A stretch of 64,000 nucleotides of DNA. Source: Runella rosea. Lineage in GTDB: Bacteria; Bacteroidota; Bacteroidia; Cytophagales; Spirosomataceae. A program made the translations under genes and the position numbers. The stretch is from the NCBI RefSeq assembly GCF_003325355.1, contig NZ_CP030850.1, positions 372,001-436,000 of the forward strand. Direction: 5' to 3'. Shown here piece by piece: positions 9,047-18,235 of this stretch. Within the stretch, counting starts at the first letter, position 1, and the number at the start of each line of letters is the position of its first letter. Below the pieces are notes generated by a model. The model worked only from the letters and a program-made list of their open reading frames with translations, did no database searches and was not told the DNA's origin.

Positions 9047-9616
9047 ATGCAGTACAACGATTGTTTTCAATTAGGACACATCACTCGTACCCACGGCACG
9101 CGCGGGGAGGTCGTCATTTTTCTGGATGTTGATTTTCCCGAAGATTACGAGGAACTGGATTCGGTGTTTGTAGAAATAAAAGGACAGCTTGTTCCTTATT
9201 TTATCAAAAACATCAATGTTCAGAAGGGCAGTAAGGCCATCGTGAAGTTTGAGGATATTAATTCCATCGAAGCCGCTACGCCGTTGATTAACTGCGCGTT
9301 GTTTCTGCCCGAAGAAAACCTAGATGATTTGGACGGAAGCCAATTCTATTACCACGAAATCATTGGGTTTAAGGTGGTGGATGAAAAATTGGGCGCGCTC
9401 GGAACCGTTACGACGGTATATACGATGTCAACGCAAGATTTGATTGCGATGAGTTACAACGGAAATGAAGTACTGATTCCCGTCAATGATGATATTGTTT
9501 TGAGAGTGGACCGTGAACAAAAAATCCTGCATGTGGCGTTGCCCGAAGGATTGTTGGAAGTATACACCGAAGAAACCACCACGCCCGAAGACGGACAGGA
9601 AGACGAACAAGAATAA
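9047..9616 (+). CDS. rimM: Ribosome maturation factor RimM
   Basis: 189 residues. The N-terminal RimM barrel is visible ([14 protein letters not shown]) and the second PRC-like barrel follows ([33 protein letters not shown]). RimM binds S19 and assists 30S head assembly. It lies between rpsP and trmD in the order conserved across bacteria. The acidic tail ([12 protein letters not shown]) is an addition beyond the usual fold. Translation is close to that of trmD, which starts 2 bases after the stop. Confidence 0.95.
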   Translation: MQYNDCFQLGHITRTHGTRGEVVIFLDVDFPEDYEELDSVFVEIKGQLVPYFIKNINVQKGSKAIVKFEDINSIEAATPLINCALFLPEENLDDLDGSQFYYHEIIGFKVVDEKLGALGTVTTVYTMSTQDLIAMSYNGNEVLIPVNDDIVLRVDREQKILHVALPEGLLEVYTEETTTPEDGQEDEQE

Positions 9617-9618
9617 TT

Positions 9619-10293
9619 ATGCGCATTGATATCATCACTTGTTTGCCGCGTTTGTTGGATAGCTTTTTTGCTCATTCTATCTTAAAACGCGCCCAAGACG
9701 CCAACCACGCACAGGTACACGTACACGACCTGCGCGATTATTCGACCAACAAACAGCGTCAGGTGGATGATTATGCCTTTGGCGGTGGTGCGGGTATGGT
9801 GTTGATGATTGAACCGATTGCCAAATGTATCCGTCAATTACAGGCGGAGCGCACCTACGACGAAGTTATTTACATGACCCCCGACGGTGAGCGTTATGAG
9901 CAAAAAATGGCCAACCGACTGTCGATGACCGAGAATCTCATTATTTTGTGTGGGCATTACAAAGGCGTTGATGAGCGTCTCCGCGAACACTTCATTACCA
10001 AAGAAATCAGCATTGGAGATTATGTACTGTCGGGCGGAGAGCTTGCTGCCTGCGTCGTTGCTGATTCCATCATTCGGCTTATTCCTGGCGTTTTAAATGA
10101 TGAAACTTCGGCCTTAACGGATTCATTTCAGGATAATTTACTGGCCCCACCAGTATATACCCGCCCTGCCGAATTTGAGGGTTGGAAAGTCCCCGACATT
10201 CTTCTTTCGGGTCATGAGGCCAAAATTTCAGATTGGCGTTTTCAGCAATCTTTGGAGCGCACCCGCACCCGCCGACCCGATTTACTAGATTGA
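9619..10293 (+). CDS. trmD: tRNA (guanine37-N1)-methyltransferase
   Basis: 224 residues, full length for TrmD. It carries the SPOUT-fold hallmarks: [13 protein letters not shown] at the start, [14 protein letters not shown], the knot region [13 protein letters not shown], and [12 protein letters not shown]. It methylates G37 of tRNAs reading CNN/GG codons using S-adenosylmethionine. It is the last gene of the rpsP operon; rplS, which follows trmD in many bacteria, is absent here and a convergent gene comes next. Confidence 0.96.
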   Translation: MRIDIITCLPRLLDSFFAHSILKRAQDANHAQVHVHDLRDYSTNKQRQVDDYAFGGGAGMVLMIEPIAKCIRQLQAERTYDEVIYMTPDGERYEQKMANRLSMTENLIILCGHYKGVDERLREHFITKEISIGDYVLSGGELAACVVADSIIRLIPGVLNDETSALTDSFQDNLLAPPVYTRPAEFEGWKVPDILLSGHEAKISDWRFQQSLERTRTRRPDLLD

Positions 10294-10326
10294 ACTTTCA
10301 GCACTGATTAAATCCCGTTTTCTTCA

Positions 10327-11811
10327 TTACCATCCCATCTCATTAATAATATCAGACGCAATAAGCGCGGGTTGCGTGCATTTTTGGGCAGCGCGGTCAC
10401 CAGCATTGCCGTGCTGAAATACGCCGAAAATAGCCGCATCGGCGGGAGGCATTCCTTGAGCGAGTAAGCCCGTAATAATTCCCGTCAAGACATCGCCGCT
10501 TCCACCCGTTGCCATGCCCGGATTACCCGTCGAATTAAAATGTATACTTCCATCGGGCAATGCTATAGCAGTGTGAGCGCCTTTCAAACAGACGATGAGT
10601 TGAAGTTTTTGGGCAAATGTGCGCAACATGGCTAATTTTTCAAAATCATCTTTCCATTGATCATTCAACAATCTTTGAAACTCCTTGGGGTGCGGCGTTA
10701 AAATAGCGTTTTTGGGTACTGAATGCAGTAAATCAGGATGTTTGCTGATTAAATTAAGGGCGTCGGCATCCAAAACAATAGGGGAAGTAAGTGAACTTAA
10801 AAGCCCTTTTAGCATCAGGAGTGTTTGGGGATCTTGCCCCAATCCTGGGCCAATTCCGATGGCGGAATAAGGTTTAATGTCGGGGACCGTTGTATTGACC
10901 ATCCAATGCCAATCAGGCAGAACCATTGCTTCCGGTAAGCTTGTTTGAAGAATGTCGTAACCACAACGCGGCGCCTGCACCGTCAGAAGTCCAGCACCAG
11001 AGCGGAGACAGGCCTTGGCTGACAAAACAATTGATCCCATCTTGCCGTAACTGCCGCCAATCAACAAAGCGTGTCCAAAAGAACCTTTGTGCGAATACTT
11101 TTTACGAGCTTTAGTGAGGGAAGAAAGAGCAGCTGCTGTTGTGTAAAAATAAGGGGTCGGGGTTTGGGCCTCGTAACTTTCCGAAAGGCCAATTGAAACA
11201 AGATGCCATTCGCCGACATACTCGGCGCATTGAGGCTGAAAAAAAGCCAATTTAGGGCACTGAAAAGCAATTGTGTAGGCAGGCTTGATGATAACGTCTG
11301 AGGGGGCATTGGGAGAATCGGCAAAAAGGCCACTAGCAATGTCGACAGAAATAGCGGTTGCTTCCGAATCATTGACTTGCTGAATGACTTTTGCGATGAG
11401 CCCCGTAGCGGGACGGGTAAGGCCTGACCCCAGCAGCGCATCAATAACAAAAGAGTTGGAGGTAAAGGTTGGAATTTGTGCCTCCTGTTCAATCCATTGA
11501 ATGGAGGTTTGTGGATGTAGCCGTTGCAGATTTTGGGCAAAATCGGGTGTGCCCTTTTCGGTATGTTTTACAATGTAGACCTGAACAGCGTAACATTTTT
11601 GAATCAATATTCGGGCAATGGCCAAACCGTCTCCTCCATTATTGCCCATTCCGCAAATGATAGTGACTGGGCACCGGTCGTCAAAGTGGGCACAAAACCA
11701 CTTTACAAATGCAACGGAGGCACGCTCCATTAAGTCAATGGAATGAATGGGCTCGTGAGCAATTGTAAATGCATCCCATGCACGTATTTGATTTACAGAA
11801 AAGACTTTCAT
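10327..11811 (-). CDS. nnr: Bifunctional NAD(P)HX epimerase/dehydratase
   Basis: 494 residues in two domains. The N-terminal YjeF_N epimerase domain shows ICGMGNNGGDGLAIAR near residue 52 and a lysine-rich core; the C-terminal ribokinase-like ADP/ATP-dependent dehydratase shows GGSYGKMGS, VLDADALN, ILTPHPKEF and the phosphate-binding TGNPGMATGGSGDVLTG. Together they repair hydrated NADH and NADPH. The fusion of NnrE and NnrD is the usual bacterial form. It is convergent with trmD, 33 bases apart, and lies 10 bases after the stop of the upstream CapD-type gene, so the two may form an operon. Confidence 0.95.
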   Translation of the reverse strand: MKVFSVNQIRAWDAFTIAHEPIHSIDLMERASVAFVKWFCAHFDDRCPVTIICGMGNNGGDGLAIARILIQKCYAVQVYIVKHTEKGTPDFAQNLQRLHPQTSIQWIEQEAQIPTFTSNSFVIDALLGSGLTRPATGLIAKVIQQVNDSEATAISVDIASGLFADSPNAPSDVIIKPAYTIAFQCPKLAFFQPQCAEYVGEWHLVSIGLSESYEAQTPTPYFYTTAAALSSLTKARKKYSHKGSFGHALLIGGSYGKMGSIVLSAKACLRSGAGLLTVQAPRCGYDILQTSLPEAMVLPDWHWMVNTTVPDIKPYSAIGIGPGLGQDPQTLLMLKGLLSSLTSPIVLDADALNLISKHPDLLHSVPKNAILTPHPKEFQRLLNDQWKDDFEKLAMLRTFAQKLQLIVCLKGAHTAIALPDGSIHFNSTGNPGMATGGSGDVLTGIITGLLAQGMPPADAAIFGVFQHGNAGDRAAQKCTQPALIASDIINEMGW

Positions 11812-11821
11812 TGCTCGTTGA

Positions 11822-13759
11822 TTAACTGAGTTCTAATCCATCCAATTCTTCGTACATCGAGTTGTTGCTAACGAATTCAGGTACAATCGTTTTTAAGTGC
11901 GTAACCATCAAGGCCTTATCGCCTTCTCTTAATGCTTTGCGCAGGTCTTGGAGTGAAGTCGTGATTTCGGTGAAAGGGGAAGAATATACCTTTGCAATTT
12001 GAATTTTGGGGTGGTATGTGGCAACGGTGCGCTCCTTGTCGCTCAATAGTTCTTCGTAAAGCTTCTCGCCTGGCCGTAAGCCCGTGTAGGTGATTTGGAT
12101 GTCTTTCTCAAGGCGTAAACCAGAGAGTTTAATCATTTTCTGGGCTAAATCGGCAATTTTAACGGGTTCACCCATGTCAAAAACGAAGATTTCGCCGCCT
12201 TTGCCCATGCTTCCCGCTTCCAACACCAATTGACATGCTTCGGGGATGGTCATAAAATAGCGGATAACGTCGGGGTGGGTGACGGTAATCGGCCCGCCTG
12301 CCTGAATTTGTCTCTGAAACAGCGGGACCACCGAACCGTTGGAGCCGAGTACATTTCCAAAACGGGTGGTGATAAAACGTGTACTGTTGGGGAAACGATT
12401 GTTGAGACTTTGAACGTATAATTCGGCCAAACGTTTGGTCGCACCCATGACGTTAGTGGGGTTGACAGCCTTGTCGGTCGAGATCATGACAAATTTATTG
12501 ACGCCCGTTTCGACGGCCAAATCTGCCAAAATTTTTGTTCCGAAAACGTTTACTTTAATCGCCTCGTAGGGATGGTCTTCCATCAGCGGGACGTGCTTAT
12601 AAGCGGCCGCGTGAAAAACAAAATGAGGATGGTATTGACTAAAAATATGCCGCATCCGGATTTCATCCGTTGCGTCGGCTACTTGTAAAATAACCCTTGT
12701 TCCGTCGCCTAAATATTTTCTAAATTGTTGCTTTAGTTCATTATCCAAATCATAAAGCCCAGATTCGGATTGGTCGAGTAAAATCAGGGTTTTGGGTTGA
12801 AAGCGAATCAGTTGACGAATGATTTCACTGCCGATAGAACCCGCCGCGCCCGTTACCAACGCCACTCTTCCGGCCAGTTGGCGACTAATGTTTTGGTTAT
12901 CAATCTGTATGGGGTCGCGTTCAAGCAAATCTTCGATGCGGATATTACGGATTTCTTCCGTTTTTAGTTGATAATCACCCAGTTTGTCGTAAATAGAGGG
13001 TGCTACTTTGACGATGATGTCCTGCTGTAAAAAACGCTCAATGATTTGGTTTTTACGCTGGGGTTTAATGTCATTGATGGCCAGAATTACTTCAATATCT
13101 TCTGGATTACGGCCTTCAATGAACTGATTGACTGCGTCCGATTCGGAATAAACCACGACTCCTTCAAGGGACTTAAAACTTAAAGATGGATTGTCATCAA
13201 TGAATCCAAGGATGTTGTATTTTTTGTGTCGATTGCGGAGTAGGGTGTTTTTGATTAAAATTCCCAGCTCTCCCGCACCATAAATCAGTACGTTCACTTT
13301 TTCTCCTGGGGCATTGACAATCAGTGTTTTATAAATATTTTTTACCAGTAAACGACTCGCAATCATCAAAAACAATGAGATGAAATACTCAATGCTAAGA
13401 ATAGAAATTGGTATATAAAAAAGGTTATTATCGGTGGAGCGGGATAGGGCCACCGAGATAATCATGGTCAGCAGACTACTTGTTGTAATGGCCTTAAAAA
13501 TCAGGGAAGTATCAGCAATGCTGGTGTGGCGAACAATTCCCGTATACGACCGAAAATAGAAGAAAAAAATGATTCTATTGGCTAACAGAACCAACAGGTA
13601 GTATTTATAGAGCGACCAGTTTACGGCAGAGATTTCGAGGTTAAAGCGGAGGGTACAGGCAATAAAAAAAGCGACAATAACGACTGCTATATCAATGGCT
13701 AATATCAAATGTTGTGATACAAAGCGGGTAGAATATCTAGTCAGTAAATGCTCAATCAT
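11822..13759 (-). CDS. Membrane-bound nucleotide-sugar 4,6-dehydratase/epimerase, CapD/WbpM/PglF type
   Basis: About 645 residues. Four N-terminal membrane helices (about 15-150), a first Rossmann-like regulatory domain (NVLIYGAGELGILI), then the polysaccharide-synthesis SDR domain with NAD-binding VTGAAGSIGSEI. The active site reads STDKAVNPTNVMGATKR: Met replaces the usual catalytic Tyr of YxxxK, as in the WbpM/PglF/FlaA1 dehydratases, which favours UDP-GlcNAc 4,6-dehydratase over a plain epimerase. It probably supplies a deoxyamino sugar for surface polysaccharide or glycoprotein. The frame can open at TTG 13810; ATG 13759 (MIEHLLTRYS) is preferred. Confidence 0.93.
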   Translation of the reverse strand: MIEHLLTRYSTRFVSQHLILAIDIAVVIVAFFIACTLRFNLEISAVNWSLYKYYLLVLLANRIIFFFYFRSYTGIVRHTSIADTSLIFKAITTSSLLTMIISVALSRSTDNNLFYIPISILSIEYFISLFLMIASRLLVKNIYKTLIVNAPGEKVNVLIYGAGELGILIKNTLLRNRHKKYNILGFIDDNPSLSFKSLEGVVVYSESDAVNQFIEGRNPEDIEVILAINDIKPQRKNQIIERFLQQDIIVKVAPSIYDKLGDYQLKTEEIRNIRIEDLLERDPIQIDNQNISRQLAGRVALVTGAAGSIGSEIIRQLIRFQPKTLILLDQSESGLYDLDNELKQQFRKYLGDGTRVILQVADATDEIRMRHIFSQYHPHFVFHAAAYKHVPLMEDHPYEAIKVNVFGTKILADLAVETGVNKFVMISTDKAVNPTNVMGATKRLAELYVQSLNNRFPNSTRFITTRFGNVLGSNGSVVPLFQRQIQAGGPITVTHPDVIRYFMTIPEACQLVLEAGSMGKGGEIFVFDMGEPVKIADLAQKMIKLSGLRLEKDIQITYTGLRPGEKLYEELLSDKERTVATYHPKIQIAKVYSSPFTEITTSLQDLRKALREGDKALMVTHLKTIVPEFVSNNSMYEELDGLELS

Positions 13760-13854
13760 TGGATGTAAAACTGCAATTTTACTTGAAATAGGGTAAAATT
13801 TATTTGTCAAAGTTAAAAAAACATTTCAAAACTGTACTATGGTTCTTTGCCTTT

Positions 13855-14769
13855 TTAGGAATTAAGCAAGTCTTGCAGGGCCGCCGAAACAGATTCAAAT
13901 GAGTAGGTAAAATCGGTTGTTTTAGCAATTCTATCATTAACTACGTAATTGCTTCCGAGCACTACATCTGCCATTTGACCAAACAAAATTTTTAAAGCCA
14001 AAGAAGGAACGTTTGGAAGCCACAGAGGGCGTTTTAACACTTTAGCTATCTGACTTGTTAAGTCTTTATTGGTCACAGGGGTTGGGGCTACTGCATTGTA
14101 AATACCATTCCATTTTTCATTCTCTAGGGCTTCAATGTACATTTTACATAAATCCTCAATGTGAATCCATGATACCCATTGCTTGCCGCTACCAAGCGGG
14201 GAGCCGACTCCCCAGCGAATGGGGGCGGCGATTTTAGGCAATGCGCCTCCTTCTTTACTCAACACCACACCCACCCGGAATTTAGTTGTTCTGACCCCTA
14301 CATTATGGATGAGTTCAGAGGCGTTTTCCCACGACCGTGTAACGTGTGATAAAAAATCTGTGCCAGAGCGGGTTTCTTCCGTTAAACGAATATCGCCAGT
14401 ATTTGCCCCGTAAAAACCCGTTGCGGAAGAAGATACAAAGGCTTTTAACTTATAGGGACGTCCTTGCAAGTGACGGGCAATCAGCTCAATGCTTTGGGTA
14501 CGACTCGTGATAATTTCCTGTTGCCGCTCGCGCGTCCAACGTTGATCGGCAATTCCGGCACCCGCTAAGTGAATCAGATAATCAGCTTTGGCCAAGGCCT
14601 CCTCTTCGATTATTCCTTTGGAAACGTCCCATTTATACACCTTCACATTGGGAACAGGTTCTTTTTTTCGACTTAGGTAAGAGACTTCATACCCCTTTTC
14701 TAGTAAAAGTGTGGTAAGGTGGCTTCCTATCATTCCGGTGCCTCCCGTAATTAAAACAGTTTTTGACAT
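13855..14769 (-). CDS. TIGR01777-type SDR epimerase family protein
   Basis: 304 residues. N-terminal NAD(P)-binding GGTGMIGSHLTTLL, then AGAGIADQRWT, SSATGFYG, SWENAS, RVGVVLSKEGGALP, WIHIEDLC and the C-terminal DUF1731-like segment (LALKILFGQMADVVLGSNYV). This pattern identifies the YfcH/SDR39U1 family (TIGR01777). Its substrate is not established. It lies upstream of the CapD-type gene on the same strand, 95 bases apart. Confidence 0.9.
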   Translation of the reverse strand: MSKTVLITGGTGMIGSHLTTLLLEKGYEVSYLSRKKEPVPNVKVYKWDVSKGIIEEEALAKADYLIHLAGAGIADQRWTRERQQEIITSRTQSIELIARHLQGRPYKLKAFVSSSATGFYGANTGDIRLTEETRSGTDFLSHVTRSWENASELIHNVGVRTTKFRVGVVLSKEGGALPKIAAPIRWGVGSPLGSGKQWVSWIHIEDLCKMYIEALENEKWNGIYNAVAPTPVTNKDLTSQIAKVLKRPLWLPNVPSLALKILFGQMADVVLGSNYVVNDRIAKTTDFTYSFESVSAALQDLLNS

Positions 14770-15232
14770 CTTTTGCCTTTTTTACATGAGTTGAAAAGAG
14801 TACTAACCTATAAACTAAATATACGCCCAAAAAGTGGTACAGACCCGAAAAAAATACCGTGAAATAAGCGCGGGACTTGTATTGAAGGTTTTGTACTCAA
14901 GAAATTGATGAAGTAAAAAGCATGCATATTTTGAACGTGTATGGTGAAATTTGAGTGTTTTTTGCAGTAATTAATTGATATAGAATGATTTGTATGTGAT
15001 TGTGTTGCTATTGTATTCTTGCAAAGCATAATTGTATGGCATGTTTTTTTTAATTTGTATAGTTTGGCATTATCCTTGTCCAATTTGTTTTATAATATAA
15101 TAGAGTAGGGTATTTTGGCATTAGCCTCACTTCTTTGGAGTGAGGCCATGTTTTTTTATGGGGAGGAAGTAATTGGAGCGAACTTTTAAAATAAGTTAGT
15201 TTGTTGCTAATTATGGACTTAACAGCCTTACT
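14770..15232 (+). other. 463-base gap with no convincing gene
   Basis: AT-rich region between divergent genes. One weak minus-strand reading frame (14808-15083, 91 codons) has an atypical composition (many Ile, Asn, Lys, His) and no recognisable feature, so it is not called. The gap contains a terminator-like hairpin in plus orientation at 15124-15157 with no gene upstream for it to serve, which hints at a short plus-strand transcript. Confidence 0.5.
15124..15157 (+). terminator. Orphan terminator-like hairpin upstream of uvrB
   Basis: GCCTCACT-TCTTTGG-AGTGAGGC, a perfect 8-base stem with a 7-base loop, followed by CATG and seven T. The nearest upstream gene lies on the opposite strand, so this hairpin either ends an unannotated small RNA or acts in a uvrB leader. 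Confidence 0.5.
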
Positions 15233-17251
15233 ATGTCATTTAGACTCATCTCTGATTATCAACCCACGGGAGACCAACCGCAGGCTATTGCCAAATTAGT
15301 AGAAGGAATACGTGAGGGAGAGCGGGCCCAAACCCTGTTGGGGGTGACAGGTTCGGGAAAAACCTTTACCGTAGCCAATGTGGTAGCGCAACTGGATCGA
15401 CCCACTTTGGTGTTGAGCCACAATAAAACCCTTGCTGCTCAGCTGTACGGAGAATTCAAGCAGTTTTTCCCAGACAATGCTGTCGAATACTTTATCAGTT
15501 ACTACGACTACTACCAGCCAGAGGCGTATATTTCCACCACCAATACCTATATTGAGAAAGACATGGCTATCAATCAGGAGATTGATAAGTTACGCCTTTC
15601 CACGGTTTCGTCTTTGATGTCGGGGCGGCGTGATGTGCTCGTGGTGGCGTCGGTGTCGTGTATATACGGCGCGGGCAATCCCGAAGAATATCGCAAAAGC
15701 ATTTTGCGTGTTGGGGTGGGTGAAATCATGAGCCGAAATCAGTTTTTGTTTCGATTGGTTGAAATTCTTTATAGTCGTACCGAAGCGGAGTTTGCCCGGG
15801 GAAATTTTAGGGTTAAAGGAGATACCGTCGATATTTATCCCAGCTACGCTGATTTTGCGTATCGCGTTATATTCTTTGGCGATGAGATTGAGGAAATTCA
15901 ACGCATTAATCCCACCAACGGCAAGAAAATCTCATCCGAAAAAATGGTGGCTATTTTCCCCGCCAATTTATTTGTAACGGGTCGAGAGGTGCTCTTGAAC
16001 GCCATTCACGAAATTCAGGATGATTTAGTGGCTCAAGTGCGTTATTTTGAGTTGGAGGGCCGACACATGGAGGCCCAGCGCATAAGGGAGCGTACGGAGT
16101 TTGACATGGAAATGATGCGCGAACTTGGGTATTGCTCGGGCATCGAAAACTATTCGCGGTATTTTGACCGTCGTAAGCCTGGAGAACGCCCTTTTTGCCT
16201 GATTGATTATTTCCCAGAAGATTTTCTGCTCGTGGTGGACGAAAGCCACGTGACCATGCCCCAAATCAGAGCCATGTGGGGAGGCGACCGCTCGCGTAAA
16301 GAATCTTTGGTCGACTTTGGATTTCGATTGCCAAGCGCGTTGGACAATCGTCCGCTTACTTTTCAGGAATTTGAAGAATTGGCTGGACAGTCGGTGTTTG
16401 TGAGTGCTACCCCCGCTGATTACGAATTACGCCGAACAGACGGCGTAGTGGTGGAACAGATAATTAGACCAACAGGCCTGCTTGACCCTGAGATTGAAGT
16501 GCGGCCGAGCATCAACCAAATTGATGATTTGTTGGAAGAAATTGATAAGAGAGTCAAACGAAACGAACGTGTATTGGTGACTACACTCACCAAACGGATG
16601 GCCGAAGAATTGAGCAAATATTTGGAACGCGTTGGAGTAAAGGGGCGCTACATTCACTCCGAAGTAAAAACCCTCGAACGGGTTGAAATCCTGCGTGATT
16701 TACGCTTGGGGGCGTTTGATGTATTGGTCGGCGTAAACCTACTTCGCGAAGGGCTAGACCTCCCTGAGGTATCTTTGGTGGCCATTATGGATGCCGACAA
16801 AGAAGGTTTCCTCCGTGATATTCGTTCGTTGATTCAGACCATTGGCCGGGCAGCACGTAACGAAAACGGCAAAGTGCTGATGTACGCCGACCGAATGACG
16901 GGCTCAATGCAAAAAGCGATTGATGAAACCAACCGTCGTCGAGCTATTCAATTGGCTTATAATGAAGAACACGGCATTACGCCCAAAACCATTTTCAAAA
17001 GCCGGGAAGCCATTATGGAGCAGACTTCGGTGGCAGATTCCAAAGGTTCTGGAAAACGGTTTTATGTGGAGCCGGATGAGATTCGAATTGCAGCCGACCC
17101 CGTTATTCAATACTTGGGCAAACCCGAAATTGAAAAACTTATTGCCGAAACCCAGCGCAAGATGGAAATTGCGGCCAAAGAACTCAACTTTTTGGAGGCG
17201 GCCCGTTATCGTGATGAGATGTTGCAGCTAAGAGAAAAATTGAAGAACTAA
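15233..17251 (+). CDS. uvrB: Excinuclease ABC subunit B
   Basis: 672 residues, the usual length. Walker A GVTGSGKT ends at Thr44, the beta-hairpin region carries [10 protein letters not shown] (about 90-100), the Walker B/DEAD-like box is [11 protein letters not shown], and helicase motifs V and VI appear as [15 protein letters not shown] and QTIGRAARN. The C-terminal UVR motif ([20 protein letters not shown]) that binds UvrC is present at the end. UvrB is the damage-verifying helicase-like subunit of nucleotide excision repair. No other uvr gene is in the window. Confidence 0.98.
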   Translation: MSFRLISDYQPTGDQPQAIAKLVEGIREGERAQTLLGVTGSGKTFTVANVVAQLDRPTLVLSHNKTLAAQLYGEFKQFFPDNAVEYFISYYDYYQPEAYISTTNTYIEKDMAINQEIDKLRLSTVSSLMSGRRDVLVVASVSCIYGAGNPEEYRKSILRVGVGEIMSRNQFLFRLVEILYSRTEAEFARGNFRVKGDTVDIYPSYADFAYRVIFFGDEIEEIQRINPTNGKKISSEKMVAIFPANLFVTGREVLLNAIHEIQDDLVAQVRYFELEGRHMEAQRIRERTEFDMEMMRELGYCSGIENYSRYFDRRKPGERPFCLIDYFPEDFLLVVDESHVTMPQIRAMWGGDRSRKESLVDFGFRLPSALDNRPLTFQEFEELAGQSVFVSATPADYELRRTDGVVVEQIIRPTGLLDPEIEVRPSINQIDDLLEEIDKRVKRNERVLVTTLTKRMAEELSKYLERVGVKGRYIHSEVKTLERVEILRDLRLGAFDVLVGVNLLREGLDLPEVSLVAIMDADKEGFLRDIRSLIQTIGRAARNENGKVLMYADRMTGSMQKAIDETNRRRAIQLAYNEEHGITPKTIFKSREAIMEQTSVADSKGSGKRFYVEPDEIRIAADPVIQYLGKPEIEKLIAETQRKMEIAAKELNFLEAARYRDEMLQLREKLKN

Positions 17252-17273
17252 GATTTCGAACTTACTATCCCCG

Positions 17274-17675
17274 ATGTCATCCAACGCTGCTTTCGCCCTA
17301 ACGATTGTTGTTTCAGCCGCTGATATTGACGAACTTAATCACGTCAATAATGCCGTCTACTTGCAATACGTGCAGGAGGCGGCCATGAGCCATTGGCAGC
17401 ACGTAGCCACGAAAGCACTTCAGGATGAGGTAGTTTGGATGGTACGTCGGCACGAAATAGAATATTTGCGGCAGGCGGTATTGGGAGATACGCTCCTCAT
17501 TAAAACGTGGGTAGGCCAATACACCGCCGCCACTTGGGACCGGCATTATGAGATTTATCGGGCCAGTGATAATCGGTTATTGGTCAAGGCCATGAGCGTT
17601 TGGGTGCCGCTCGACCGTCAAACCCACCGCATCAAACGCCTCGAAGGGGCGCTGTTAGATTCCTTTTTGGGGTGA
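17274..17675 (+). CDS. Acyl-CoA thioesterase, hotdog fold (YbgC/FatA-like)
   Basis: 133 residues. The single-hotdog signature DIDELNHVNNAVYLQYVQEA (about 17-36) is that of the 4-hydroxybenzoyl-CoA thioesterase/YbgC group, with the conserved Asp/Asn positions; a later strand RRHEIEYLRQAVLGD matches the family. It likely hydrolyses acyl-CoA or acyl-ACP. It starts 22 bases after uvrB and is probably co-transcribed with it. Confidence 0.88.
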   Translation: MSSNAAFALTIVVSAADIDELNHVNNAVYLQYVQEAAMSHWQHVATKALQDEVVWMVRRHEIEYLRQAVLGDTLLIKTWVGQYTAATWDRHYEIYRASDNRLLVKAMSVWVPLDRQTHRIKRLEGALLDSFLG

Positions 17676-17718
17676 GGTGAGTGCATTGTATTTGCACCCC
17701 TGAAATTTCTTTATGAAC

Positions 17719-17749
17719 TTTCGGCAAAATACAAGGGTATATGCCGAAA
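17719..17749 (+). repeat. Inverted repeat spanning the start codon of the toxin remnant
   Basis: TTTCGGCA (17719-17726) and TGCCGAAA (17742-17749) are perfect 8-base inverted repeats separated by 15 bases. The right arm overlaps the ATG at 17741, so in RNA the hairpin could hide the start codon; in DNA it could be an operator for the antitoxin. Confidence 0.45.
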
Positions 17750-17998
17750 TATGAAGTAGAAATTACGCAATATGCAGAAAGACAATTTAAGAAAATTGAC
17801 CGGAAGCATTGGAATAATCTGCGTGAGGCAATTGTGGCATTAGGAGAAGACCCTCGACCCTTTGGATATAAAAAGCTGAAAGGAAGAGAGGCGTATCGAA
17901 TTCGAACGGGTGACTACCAGGTGATTTATGAGATTTTTGACAAAAAACTTATTGTATAGGTAATAGAGATTGGACACCGCTGGGAAATTTACGATTGA
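17741..17998 (+). pseudogene. RelE/ParE-type toxin gene interrupted by an in-frame TAG
   Basis: The first 72 codons encode a RelE-superfamily toxin (YEVEITQYAERQFKKI, DPRPFGYKKLKGREAYRIR, GDYQVIYEIFDKK) and stop at TAG 17957-17959. The same frame continues past the stop with VIEIGHRWEIYD to TGA at 17996-17998, exactly the C-terminus expected of this family. The gene therefore seems to be an 85-codon relE-like gene carrying one nonsense mutation. The lost end holds the GHR..IY residues equivalent to the catalytic Arg81 and Tyr87 of E. coli RelE, so the truncated product should be inactive. The antitoxin-like gene lies tail to tail on the other strand and overlaps the last 10 bases. A sequencing error at the stop cannot be ruled out. 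Confidence 0.8.
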
Positions 17999-18186
17999 GG
18001 GGTTTCCAATTCTTTGATAAAATGTTCGAAAGTTCGTTTTTGCCCAGCATTTTTCTTAGCTCGGTCGTATGCTTTGATTTCTGCTAATTCTTCTAATTCA
18101 TGCATTAATTTTTGATATTGTTTCATGGTTAAAAAAACACCCGTTTTTTTTTCCTTTTCGTCTGTAATAAATTGTACACTGCTCAT
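17989..18186 (-). CDS. Antitoxin-like protein, probable partner of the RelE-type toxin
   Basis: 65 residues: VQFITDEKEKKTGVFLTMKQYQKLMHELEELAEIKAYDRAKKN. The N-terminal beta segment followed by YQKLMHELEELAEIKAYD is typical of the small antitoxins found next to RelE/ParE toxins in many bacteria; the C-terminus (TFEHFIKELE) would wrap the toxin. The usual order is antitoxin then toxin on one strand; here it is on the opposite strand with its 3' end overlapping the full-length toxin frame by 10 bases. It has its own promoter-like element 20 bases upstream. Confidence 0.68.
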   Translation of the reverse strand: MSSVQFITDEKEKKTGVFLTMKQYQKLMHELEELAEIKAYDRAKKNAGQKRTFEHFIKELETPQS

Positions 18187-18205
18187 AATGTAGGCGTATT
18201 TTAGA

Positions 18206-18213
18206 CAAAAATA
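18206..18213 (-). promoter_or_regulatory. Promoter -7 element for the antitoxin-like gene
   Basis: Reads TATTTTTG on the minus strand, an exact TAnnTTTG match, 20 bases from the ATG at 18186. It suggests the antitoxin is transcribed independently with a very short leader. Confidence 0.45.
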
Positions 18214-18235
18214 AGTAGAGTTATTACATAAAAGT

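Noticed and set aside
14808-15083. 91-codon minus-strand frame upstream of uvrB
   Set aside because: Residue composition reflects AT-rich DNA, no motif, no ribosome site, and no promoter or family support.
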